From Tubulanus polymorphus (lineage: Eukaryota > Nemertea > Palaeonemertea > Tubulaniformes > Tubulanidae), in the NCBI RefSeq assembly GCF_964204645.1, contig NC_134027.1:12822485-12886484 (forward strand): a DNA stretch of 64,000 nucleotides. Reading direction: 5' to 3'. Below are positions 25,001 to 37,000 of this stretch, in pieces; the first letter of the stretch is position 1, and each line of letters begins with the position of its first letter. The notes under the pieces are model-generated. The model searched no databases, was not told the DNA's origin, and saw nothing but the letters and a program-made list of their open reading frames with translations. The translations under genes and the position numbers were made by a program.

Positions 25001-28000
25001 TGAGTGGATAGGTGTTTGAAGGAAAAGTTATTTTACATCTACCCTGTTGATGCTTTATGAAATGAAATGCTTTGTGAAATTTTATGAAAATTCTATACAA
25101 ATTCGTCAATTTCTCTCCGATGATAAATTACATTTCGCACATAGGCATAGCAAATTGCATGGCGTCATTTCAAATTATAACCAGAAATTTCGATCCATTA
25201 CAACATATTGGGCTTTGCACGAGATAAAAACTAAGTACATGTTTAGCAAAAATACTGTTTAGTAAAATTTTTCTTAGCTTATGCATGAAAGAATATCAAA
25301 CATTGAAGGAAAACACAGATATCTACCTTCTTCCTTAATTTTTGAATGCGATTGATAACTTCTCTGGCAACTCCTTCGTCCAACAATGATTGATCAGGTG
25401 TAACACACAATAACACTAAGACCTGTAAAAATGAGAAAATGCAGCCTTATTAGAGATAATTGCCCATGGGCCAAGAGGTTTACCACAGCGTTATGAAATG
25501 CAGAGATGCTAGGGCCAAAGTACCAAAATTCCGGAATTTAGGACGGGGGTCTGGGGGTCCTCCCCCAAAAAAAATTTTGCGTTTTTGCATCGCCGGAGAT
25601 GCAGTATCACAATCGGTCTCTTTCATCTGAAAATACGACGGCAGGCATTCGTTGTGCTTCACATCCCTCGCTGCCTTCTTAGACCGCGCGCTATCCGGGT
25701 GACGAAGAATATCTTTTTTCCCGCCACTACCGTATTTGACCTGGTCTTTACAAACGACGCAGTACGCCACGCCAGCTAAGTCTATCTAACGAATGTAGTT
25801 CGATAAGTAGTCCCCGTTACTGTCCTTACACTCTAGCCAGTGCCAGTTAAATTTATTTTTTTATACTGCTGTCAATTGCCTTTATATCGGCCGACTCCTG
25901 ACTGACAATCTTTCCGTCCGTGCTCATTTTGCAGACCGTCCCGCAAAAAGAAAGTTACAAAGCTGCGTGCCTCAGGACATAGCACGCGCGTGGTTATAAT
26001 TAAGATGATATTTATTAAATATCATCTTAATTATTACCACGTGCATCTTCACATTGTTGGCCGTCAGCGGGACGATGTACAACGGCGTGTAAAGATAATT
26101 GACTTTTAATTGGAAATGGCGTCACAACAGTGGCGTTCCGCCTACGCACGCACAGATACCACAACAAGCACACATATGTACATTGTAGCAGAACGTCCTC
26201 GGAAACAGAGACCAAGATAAAATAACACAGAAGCGACGACGAGTACAAGCAAACGAACGCTTTTACGGTCCGTGCCATTACTGGTCGCCGCGAGGAATTC
26301 TCACCAAATTTCCGGAATTGACATCGGCGATCCTAAATTTCCGGAATTCCGGATATTTCCGGAAAACTAGCATCTCTGGAAATGCTCGACATAATTCAAC
26401 ATATATCAGAAAACGAAAAAGCCAAGGGCACATGAGCGTATTTTTTCGCCTGATCTGGAGCGATTAAATTTGCCAGCGAATTCGCCGACGAACTTATATG
26501 CCCAATGAGAGCGGGCACACACAGAAATCAAACCGAAATTCTGAGAGCGTACGTCATTTAAAGTGAGGTGATTAGTAAATTGCGTGAAATCAACAATGCA
26601 TACTATCGGTTGATAAAAACAAATCGCTCGGCAGAAGCCATCATGTGCGGGCAGACAAGCGAATTTGCGGGCGATAATCGTGTGCAATCAAGGGATGTAA
26701 TTTGCAAGATATGATTGCATTCAGTCCCAGTCCCGAAACCACGGCAGAGCCACGGTAACGCCACTTCACCGACAAATTCATCAGTAAGCTACGGCCGATT
26801 TCAGTGATGGTACGGTGAGGGAACCGAGCGTCATGACGATATGCAAGCAAATAGCTCTGATTGGATGTTGCGATGCATAGGGAACACCGTAAATGAGGAA
26901 TCTCAAGTCAAGATTTCATAAATGTAGGTCATCTGACGTTTATGCCATATAACTGAGGATTGGAAAAATCCACCGTCAAAAATATCGTTTTCGGCAGAGG
27001 AATCTCAAGTCAAAATTTCATAAATGTAGGTCATCCGACGTTTATGCCATAAAACTGAGGATTGGAAAAATCCACCATCAAAAATATCGTTTTCGGCAGA
27101 AATCTCGATAGCTACGCTCCCGGTTCTTTGCATGCGGCTAAGCGCTCATACAAATCGCACTACTATTGACATGTAAAAAGTACCACCATAAGAGGACGCA
27201 CCCGCTCAAAAGGGCATAGGTAAACCAAAAATTAGGACCTGGAAAATCCTAGTAACTTGAAAGAAGAATTTTGACAAAATCAGTTGATAATTTGTATCCA
27301 TAATATCAAGCAACCCTGTCACAAGAGCCAAACAACAGATGTTGAACTGAACTAACTGTGACACTATGAATAGCGTGCTTACAGAGTGATTTCACATGTG
27401 ATTTGGCAATTTAGTTAATCCACTTAAAAGTCAAGTGCCCTCTAAATAGAATATTACAATTTTTGGAACTAAAATTTATATTTCCGAGTAGTACTTACCC
27501 TTACCTATGGTTTTTGCCAATATTTTCTAAATTTGGATTGATCGCCAATGGTTTTTCTATACGACCCGGCCCTGCGGTATTGCATTTAGCCACCGGCGAA
27601 ATCCGCCTTTTTTTTAACGTCTAAGTAGGCCAAAAAAAACAGCTATGCGGGGCAGGTGGGCGGGATTCCCACCATAGGAAAGGGTAAGTACTACTCGGAA
27701 ATACAAATTTTAATTCCAAAAATTGTAATATTTCCGTCGAGTACTGTACCCTTTCCTATGGTTTTTGCTAGACTAGCCTAGCACAAGGATGGTGGGAAAG
27801 GTAGATAGAAAAACCACCGCTCAAACGCAAGGTAAGAGGGAAAAAGAGAGCACTTACCCAAGCACGGAATGGAGCACTATAGCACAGGGAAGACCGGTTG
27901 GCCACAGTGAGTCCATCCAGCACAGGGGCCCCCCCAAAATTTTGCGAAATTAATACTTGCAGATATGAGCCCAAACTATGTACAAGGATACACCCCCTGT

Positions 28001-31000
28001 GATCCTGATAATGCAACATAAATATTCTACACTAAAGGGTCCGATCGGAAAGAACGGACACCTTGAGCCATGACAACAGGACCAAGTGAAGCTAATGAGC
28101 CTAACTGGCCTGAAACATCCCGTAAATAAAATGACGTGAATGTCGATGGAGAATTCCAAAAGGCGGCCCGACAGACTTCCTCCAACAGAGCACCCGAAAA
28201 GGCTGCGCAGGAAGTAGCCATAGACCTCACTTGATGAGAAACCACTCCCTCCTAGGAAAGATTCTCCTTCAATAAAATGTCCTTGATCAGTGAAGAGACC
28301 CATCGGGCCACTGTGTCCCGCGAAATATCACCCTTTAGGTGATCCAGCAGCGGAATAAATAACCGCTCCCGTGAACCCCTCCGTGAAGCAGAGCGATCTA
28401 AATAGAAACACAACGCCCGCACAGGACATAAAGTCCTGTCCGGGATGCCCGGTTCCACTCGATGTTTTAGGGCTTCAATTCGCCATTGACGCCCAACCGA
28501 GCCTGGTCGCTGGTTCTTTGCCAAAAATTCCAAAGCAGGCCGCAGCGAAACAAATTCCTTCACTGGCCCAAAGACAATATGACCTTGTCGGACTGAAAGC
28601 GCATGGATCTCAGAGCGACGGGCCGAGCAAGCCAAGACAGCAAAAATACAGTCTTTTTTGACAAATTTGCAAATGACGCTGCCGAAAGAGGTTCAAATGG
28701 AGCCTCCATTAACTTCTTCGAAATTACAGACAGATCCCATGGTGGAACTGTCCTTGGTACCCGAGGCCGGGAAATAGAAAACCCTGCAACCAGCTGGGAT
28801 ATCCGATGATCCCCTGCTACATTTGGCCATCCAGAAGCATGCGATGTATGAGAAATCGCGGAGCGGTTACCTTTAATAGTTATGAACTGCAAACCTTTTA
28901 CTACAAATAGGTGCAGTAAAAAATCTGCCAATTGAGCTACAGAGGGTGAGCATGGATCAATTTCCCCTGCAGCACACCAATCCGCAAAATGACTCCATTT
29001 GGCATCGTAAATGGTACTTGTTGATGGCCGCTTAGATCCTGCGATAAAGGAGGCAGCCTGTTCTGAAAAGCCTGAAGCTGACAAGGATCGCTGGACAATG
29101 GCCAGGCGAGCAGATTTAACCACTGGCTGTTTGGATGATGTCGAAAGTTCCCCTGAGACAGAAGTGATGGGTAATTCGGAAGAATCCTGGGGTTGTCGCA
29201 CAGTAGGTTGAGAAATGGTAGGAACCATTTCTGAGCCGGCCAACATGGTGCTACCAGAACTATGTTGCAATTGACTGATCTCTCTATTTGATCCAGTAAG
29301 CGCGACAGGCACATTGGTGTGGGCGGGAACGCATACGCATGCATCCCCGACCAGTCCAGAGAGAAGGCATCGACCCCCCACGCTTCCGCGTCTGGAAACG
29401 GGGACACAGAGGACACCTCCGATTGAACCGGGTGGCAAACAGATCCAGCAGCGGATTGCCAAACATGCCCCGAACCCGATCGGCTACTTCTTGGTGGAGA
29501 ACCCATTCTGTCGCAATAGCCTGACCTCGACGAGACAGAGCATCGGCCATCACGTTCCTTTTCCCTGCTAAATGTGCCACAGTCAGGGACACGCCCTTTG
29601 TCTGGCACCAAAGAAGAATTTTGGCCGACAGACCTGTGAGGGTTTCTGAGTGAGAGCCCCCTTGGTTCTGAAGGTAAGCCCTCACTGTTGAATTGTCTGT
29701 GGCTAACCAAACGTGGTGGTCCTCCACTCTCCTGTGAAAGAACTTCAGGGCCTTCCACACGGCCAGCATTTCTAGGAAATTTATGTGGTTGGTGGCCTTG
29801 TAGCGAGACCATCCGAGAGACCATCTCCCGGCTTTGACTCGGTTCTCCAGATGTGCCCCCCATCCTTGGTGACTGCCATCCGTGAATACACGAACTGGAG
29901 CCTCTAACGGGGCTAGTGACACCCCGAGCCAAAGATTCGTAGTTGCCGCCCACCACTGAAGATCCGGACTTAGATCGGTTGGATGTACGGGAATCAAGGT
30001 CTCCCAGTTGCCCTTCGACTGAGACCAGAAGACCTTCCAATATTGTTGCAAGCGCCTGCTTCTGAGGCGGCCTAACGGCACCACCAGACCCATGGAGCTG
30101 ATGGAGCCTAGAAGCCGTGACCAGTAACGAGCTGTTCTCGGGGTTGTGGACACTCCTGCTACAGCTTCTTGAAGTTTGGCTACTCGAGCCATAGACGGAA
30201 AGACTTTGCCGATTCGGAGATCGAAGTCCATGCCGAGATAAGTGAACTGTTGGGCCGGCGTCAACTGAGATTTTTCCCTGTTTACGCGGAACCCTAGCTG
30301 ATGGACTAAGTCCAAGACTGAGGTCATTGCCTCCCGACATTCCTGAGCCGAATTCGCGACTATTAACCAGTCGTCGAGGTAAACGAACAGTCGAACACCC
30401 CTCGACTGAAGTACCTTCTGAACTGACTTGACCAACTTGGTGAAAACCCACGGGGCCGTACTGAGGCCAAATGGAAGAGACCTGAATTGGTACTGGCGGC
30501 CTTTCCACTTTATCCGAATAACCATAGAAGCGATAACATTAAAAACCTCATTTTCTAATGAGTAAATACAGTTTATTAACACGAACGTTTTCGGGATCAT
30601 ATCCCCTCATCAGGTGAAATACAAGTGAATCAAATGATTAAACTACAGGTTTATATACAACATAAGTTACAAAATTACAAGTGCTAAATTCTAAGCTAAT
30701 TACAAACCAAGTATTTAATTACAAACTAATTATTTGAATACATTTAGGATAAAGGCCCTGTTTATTAAAGCGCAACGACCCTCTTTAAATCAACAATTAT
30801 TTCAAAACGGCTCATCCTTTATCCTAAATGTATTCAAATAATTAGTTTGTAATTAAATACTTGGTTTGTAATTAGCTTAGAATTTAGCACTTGTAATTTT
30901 GTAACTTATGTTGTATATAAACCTGTAGTTTAATCATTTGATTCACTTGTATTTCACCTGATGAGGGGATATGATCCCGAAAACGTTCGTGTTAATAAAC

Positions 31001-34000
31001 TGTATTTACTCATTAGAAAATGAGGTTTTTAATGTTATCGCTTCTATGGTTATTCGGATATTTGAACTCTCTTCCTAAGATCTTTCCACTTTATCCTGAA
31101 AAAATCGCCGAGATTTTGGGTGAATTGGAACCTGAAAGTAAGCATCTTTCAGGTCCAATGAAGCCGCCCATTGACCCGGACGGAGCCCTTGAATCACGTC
31201 CTTGGGCTTGGTCATCCGGAACCTTGGAATGTCTAGGTGCCGATTGAGAGATGACACATCTATCACTGTCCGTTGACCCCCTGTGGCCTTTGGTACCATG
31301 AATATTCGAGAAAACCAACCGGGAGAAGTTTTGTTGCAAACTGGTTCTATCACTCCCTTCTCAGCCAATTCCTTGAGAGCTGGAGAGATTAAGGCCTCCT
31401 GACCTGGTTTTGGCCGCATGTCAGGAGGTGACCTCATCAGGCGCGGTCGCCTTAGGAAACGGAGACGGTAGCCACGAGAGACGACCCGGGAGGGCCAACC
31501 GTCTCCAAAAAGGTCGGACCAGTGGGTTGCTGCCTGCTGCAGACAACCTCCCACTGGTCCCAAGAATTCATTTCGAGTTGTTCCGAAAGGAAGAGCCCCT
31601 TTTTGGAGCCTTCCCCTTGTCTCGATGCGAACCGGAACTGTTACGACCGGACGAGGCTTGACACGATTGTTGAAGTTGCGCGCTAGTTCTCCAACCGGCA
31701 TCCGAAGCCGCCTGAGAAAGCGCTGAAGTTTGAGATGGTCCTGTTTGCGTCCGTGCCAACCTTGCGCCGCCGGCGTCGGACCAGAATGCTTTTTCCACGG
31801 AGTTCGAGGGTTGGACTTGGCCTGAACCTCCCGAATCTTCCTCAGCTCTGCGGAAACCGGAGCGCATCAACCAGAGAAGAGACGTGCCATATCCGGTAGA
31901 CGAGTTTTGGAACTGGAGTCCATCACTGACTGACAGGAGGCTAACACAAGATTAGCCTGACCCCGAACCGACAACGGAATTACATGCGAAACAGACCGAG
32001 CCAAAGATTGGATAATCCGGTCCATTCCCTCCAGTTTTAGGGCAACTGACTCTGGGTCGGAGCCCGCATGAACGGCGGCGTGAGTCTCGCGAAGCTCACC
32101 CGTCAACACCTTAAGTGCCATATCTTGAAACGAACCAACCCTGGTAAGATTGTCCAGGATTGACGTCATGGCCACCAAACCGGACTTAGGCAAACGAATA
32201 CCTGACTGTGCTGTAACAGTATCCGGGCTGATCAAAGTATAATCAGCATCCAGGCAGTTATGACTGTGATCCACAGCACCTGGAGTTGCGTAATACGCCG
32301 AGCGAAATGCGCCTATAGGTGGATCGGTTGAACTAAAATATTTCCCAGATTTCATACCCCGTTCTGGAGGGGGAAATGAAAATGTTCCAGGCCGATATTC
32401 ACCCCATAATTGCATATCCAATCGAGCCCATTCTCTCGAAACCGCTGACGATTCCCGTAAAACGTTAAGATCGGAGTCCGGAGGGTGATAAGCTTCCATT
32501 GACTCACCGACCAGAGGAGCTGCTGTGGGCTTAGCGCGAGTTGCCCCGTGCTTGACAAAGAACTCGACGACGTCTGGACCGGACCAGTGCCCGAACCGGA
32601 CCGATGCCCGACCCGGACCGGACCGGTACCGACCGAACCGGTGCAGGCCTTTCCCGACTACCGCGGCGCGCGCTCGGTTCCGTACATGTAGTCTGAACCG
32701 GCCGAACCGGTGAACGACCAGAGACCGGTGAAAGACCGGAGACCGGTGCCGGTGAACCAGCGTTCCTCCCCGGTGAACGGAGTTGGGAAGCCGATCGTAC
32801 CTGAACGACTGGTGACCGCTCCGCTTTACGATAAGAAACAGGATTAGAAACGTCGGTTGGCACGTCGGCCGAAACCGACGAATCCCTGCTAACTCGACGA
32901 CGATCTCTTAGTTTAAGAGCCTTATCGGCCCGAAGCCAAAGGTCCTCGGACCACACCTCGCAAATCTTGCAAGGATTGCTCCTTGCACATATTTGACCGG
33001 ATTTGCGCCTACACGACGCACACGAATCGTGGTTGTCCCAGGCGCCAAACAAATGCCCGCATCCCTCCCCGCCACGATGTTGACCCTTAGGAGGGGGTGG
33101 CATAATTATCCTGTTACAAATCAAATCAATTCAATTCAATAAAATACTATTTGTAAATAAAATTCTTACGGAAAAATAGAAACCAGGGATAACCCCCAAA
33201 CCGAACGGACTCACCGTTATGAGAGTGAAAACTCCCTAATATCCTAATTCCCAGATTTTTACGGCGAAAAAATCCAACGCGTTCTACTGCGAGAACGCCA
33301 AGAAAAAAGATGGCGGATTTCGCCAGTGGCTAAATGCAATACCGCAGGGCCGGGTCGTATAGAAAAACCATTGGCGATCAATTCAAATTTAGAAAATATT
33401 GGCAAAAACCATAGGAAAGGGTACAGTACTCGACGGAAATATTGTGTAAAACCTATTTTCTAAATGTGATATGTGTATAAATGATAAGTGTGTTAGTAAT
33501 TTTGATTTTAGTAAAGCCATTACTGAGAAATAAGACTTTAAAGTCGGGTATCATCACCAGTTTGCCATACACAGCAGGTGTGCGTTTACTGTGAAACACC
33601 ACTATAGCTGACGTCATTGTAGTCAAACACACATTTCCACGCACGTTGTACCACTGAACAATAACAAACTTTTGGTGCGCTTTATGAATAGCAAAGCTAT
33701 GGCAAACGAATAGATTTGATTTAAAACAATGAACTTAGCTTTATTAGATAGATTTCAAAACAGTCCGCGGTGAAATAAGCAGTGTATGTCTGAAATAATC
33801 CACTAAATTCCAGTCTCTAATCCTGAACCGTATAATCACCGTTCGTAGCGTATTCAATCCTTTTAGAGTTGTTTAAGATTCCTAAATTCTTTCTGATGTA
33901 TAGCGTTGATACTGTTATACATAACAACAAAAATTCAATGGATAGCCAGCAGTAGAGCTGTGAATACAGTGAAGGAATGATGTTGTTTTATAGATTTTAT

Positions 34001-37000
34001 ATATAGGCTATTAGTACTGAGTTCACACACATGTATGTTTGTTTGGCAAAGATGAAGCATGAATGTGGCGCTGACACCTGGCTGCTTCTGAGGTGCATAT
34101 GCTATATAGGTCAATGATCCAGTTATTTAATTTTACTGATTTAAGACAAATAAGTGATTTTTTTCTATAAGGCTGATCCCAGGTAGTCAGTTACATAGTT
34201 AAGTATCATTTGCAAAGTAAATCTCTAAAAGTAGGAATTAGAGGGCACTTGACCTTTAAGTTATGCTGATATAGAGAGTAATTTCATGCTATATCATCAT
34301 CATATTTTTTGTACATAGGCCAATTTCAAATCCATTCTTACCCTACTCACATCCCTTCTAAATGGCAGTTTGAATTGCCAATATGGTGGTACAACTATAA
34401 ATGTAGCTAATGTGAGCGAAATACGTTCGTCATTGTATATTGTTATAAGTGAGTGTCAAATTTTGCAACTACAACTGCCTTATATCTTCATTCTTTTTAG
34501 TGGCTTCTAGTGTTAAAAACAAGTAAAAACTGCTGTGCGTGTGAATAAACAACACTTGCACGTCTGGTTGAGTGTGTATAGTGTACTACAAAACGCTAAC
34601 CACCAAATCTGTGTTTATACTACACAAAATATGGTGCCAGCTGAGCACCGTATTGAAATTGGATTTACTGAATAAGCCGCAAATAGGCCTGGAAAAATTT
34701 AACCGAGTGAATGCTTAGTGCTGTACTGAAAACCTCATGTGAACACTTCTGCTTTTGTAGTGTCATAGTTTGTTCTCCAGTAGAACTTACATCACTATCC
34801 GAATGAGCTTCATAATGATTTGGAGTTTTGTCCGAAGTCACATCAAAAGTGTATATCAACCTTAGTTCACTAGATAACAACTCATAGCCACAGACATTTA
34901 TGAGACCAGTTTTCTGCAAGTCCATTAACTGATCATCCTGTAAATCGCGTATAGCAGCGTGTACTCTTTTGAAATCGCCTTTCAATCGTGCACCAAGTAA
35001 CCTATGATCTGGTTCGGCTCGTAGATGGACACCATACTTTTCTTTATCAGCTGTCACTGTCAGTTTTCGAATGTTCAGTTCCTTTAATAGAAAATAAGAC
35101 CATGCATGCACAATTGCACATAAAATTCATTAAAACTAAGGTTCATACCTATGATAGCAATTTTGGACGAGGAAATGCAAGCTCTCATTTCAAAGAATGA
35201 ATGACTTTTCAGGCCAAAGTATAGTTTACGACGAAAATAGTGTAGATATTAACGCGCATGAGTTTATAATATATCTATAATTATAATAGAGTCGTAATAT
35301 ACAAAAGTTGAACAGGTTTGTAGGTCTATGAGCATACATTATGTAAAAGGGGTGGACACGAGGTCTACAGGTTGACTGGTCAACTTGCATGTGGCTGATC
35401 ACAACTTGAACAGGTGTACAGGTCTACGATACACACCAATAGGTACACAAGGTAAACAGGTAAACTAGCATACATCGACACCGCCAATTCTTGGCAGGTA
35501 CAAGGGTGATCAGACAGATGCAGTAAACAAGACAAAAGATCCAATACCGATTTATTCAGTAACAAAAAGTCCAAAAAACAAACAAAATATAGGAGCTTGA
35601 CCCAGTCTTGATACATGTCAAAATTACATTACATGTACTAAAAAACAATATTGATTGATAAATATCCCCATTAGCTTGACCCTCGGAGTTTATTGGGTGC
35701 CACCGTTCTGTTTATGATTTACCCATTTGGTATCGTCTTGCAACAATCCGAAATGAACTAAGAGGATCCCGACACCATTTTTTATGGGAGATTATGTCCG
35801 CTGCTCTTATAAACTAGAGCCCCAAGGGGCACTATGGCCAGCCTGCCAGCTTTTCATAAAATGGCAAATGATGCATTCCGTGGCCGGGTTAAATTTGTCC
35901 AAATACACTCCCAGCTCATTTACTAGTCAATCCCAGGCTAATTTACACAATTCAATCGTGTTTTCATAAGTAGCACAGACAGTGAATGGAGCTGGCAGGA
36001 ACAAATACCTCAGATAAATCTTTTCCCTTGGTCTTATTGATTTGAATGCGGAATATAATTGAATTTTCTGAAATTTGCTCAATGAAAAAAAAATTGAATT
36101 GGATCTGCTGTTTACCTTGTTCAATAAAGTAAAATTGAATTGGATTTGATATATTTTGATTGAATTTGCAGTTTGAGCACATGGCTAATTAGCATATCAA
36201 GGTCATCCATCCGATTTGAGAAAAAGCTATTTTTCCCGGACTTTGCACAATTGTCAACGATAGTTTCTGTAGTGCAAATAAAAATATTCCTCCCAAAAAC
36301 CAAATCAACTAAAGATTTCACAGAAATCGATATTGAAATACAATTTTAGATCTTAAAATGAAACTCGGAAGTAAACGATAGACGATACCGCGGGTTCATG
36401 TGAACACAAGTGAGGTATCATACTGATAACACATGGGTTAGTTTAAATTATGTAACTATGTTACGCAAATAGGACAAGATGAATAACATGAAATATAAAG
36501 AACTAGGAGTTGATAATTTCCTCAAATAACCCGTTTCCACCTACGAATGATCACTATCGATTGAATATCACTAATTCTTCACAGGCTCCCAATCAAATCC
36601 CGTATTCAGTTTAAAATCCTAGTCTTTACATTAAAATCCCTAAACTGTAACACAATAACTACAGTCAATTGTGCAATATAAATCATCCGCTAGAGTTTTC
36701 AGATCTAACAATCAATCCCTGCTAGTCATTCCCCACATTAATCTCGTCTCAGCCGGGCATAGAGCCTTTGCATACTCTGCCTCAGTACTCTGGATTAATT
36801 TACCTCGTCCAATTAAATCTTGTCCTTCAAGCGATGTTTTTAAGTCTAATCTCAAAAACCATTTGTTCATCAAAGCTTTTAATTAAACCAGTTTTAGTTT
36901 TCTATGTTTTATGTTGGCTTTTTGTATATGATGTAAAGCCAATGAGCATATTTTATATGGATTTTAAGCTGAATAAATTATTATTAATACTAATGACACC

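Larger units (their letters stand above)
30516..31081. mobile_element. Palindromic insertion with two inverted hammerhead-ribozyme motifs (Penelope-type)
   Basis: Two 245-bp arms (30511-30755 and 30816-31060) are exact inverse copies by eye, separated by a 60-base loop. The insertion is flanked by a 15-bp direct repeat CTTTCCACTTTATCC (30501-30515 and 31082-31096) inside the DIRS RT. The right arm is followed by 21 unpaired bases before the repeat. Each arm carries CTGATGA-stem-GAAA plus GTTAATAAAC, the signature of the hammerhead ribozymes of Penelope-like elements. No coding sequence. A long target repeat with an asymmetric tail suggests target-primed reverse transcription rather than cut-and-paste. 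Confidence 0.8.
28937..31701 (-). pseudogene. DIRS reverse transcriptase / RNase H, split by an insertion
   Basis: The N-terminal half (31075-31701) has [30 protein letters not shown] and [17 protein letters not shown] (catalytic Asp). The palm continues left of the insertion (29284-30515) with [11 protein letters not shown] and VYLDDWLI (the DD pair), then RNase [42 protein letters not shown] and [12 protein letters not shown]. After a frame change near 29420 the end encodes [10 protein letters not shown] and [11 protein letters not shown], standard for DIRS. Confidence 0.88.
27730..33444 (-). mobile_element. DIRS-type tyrosine-recombinase retrotransposon
   Basis: The outer ends are inverted repeats: AATATTTCCGTCGAGTACTG at the left and CAGTACTCGACGGAAATATT at the right, with about 45 bp of match. 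Between them, on the minus strand, are Gag-like ORFs, RT/RNase H and a tyrosine recombinase, with no integrase or protease. Inverted termini plus a tyrosine recombinase define DIRS. No target-site repeat is expected or seen. It is inactivated by a 566-bp insertion (30516-31081), frame changes near 29420 and 28625, and stops at 31867-31869 and 28252-28254. It sits antisense in the same direction as IARS1 transcription, inside its 9.4-kb intron. Confidence 0.88.
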
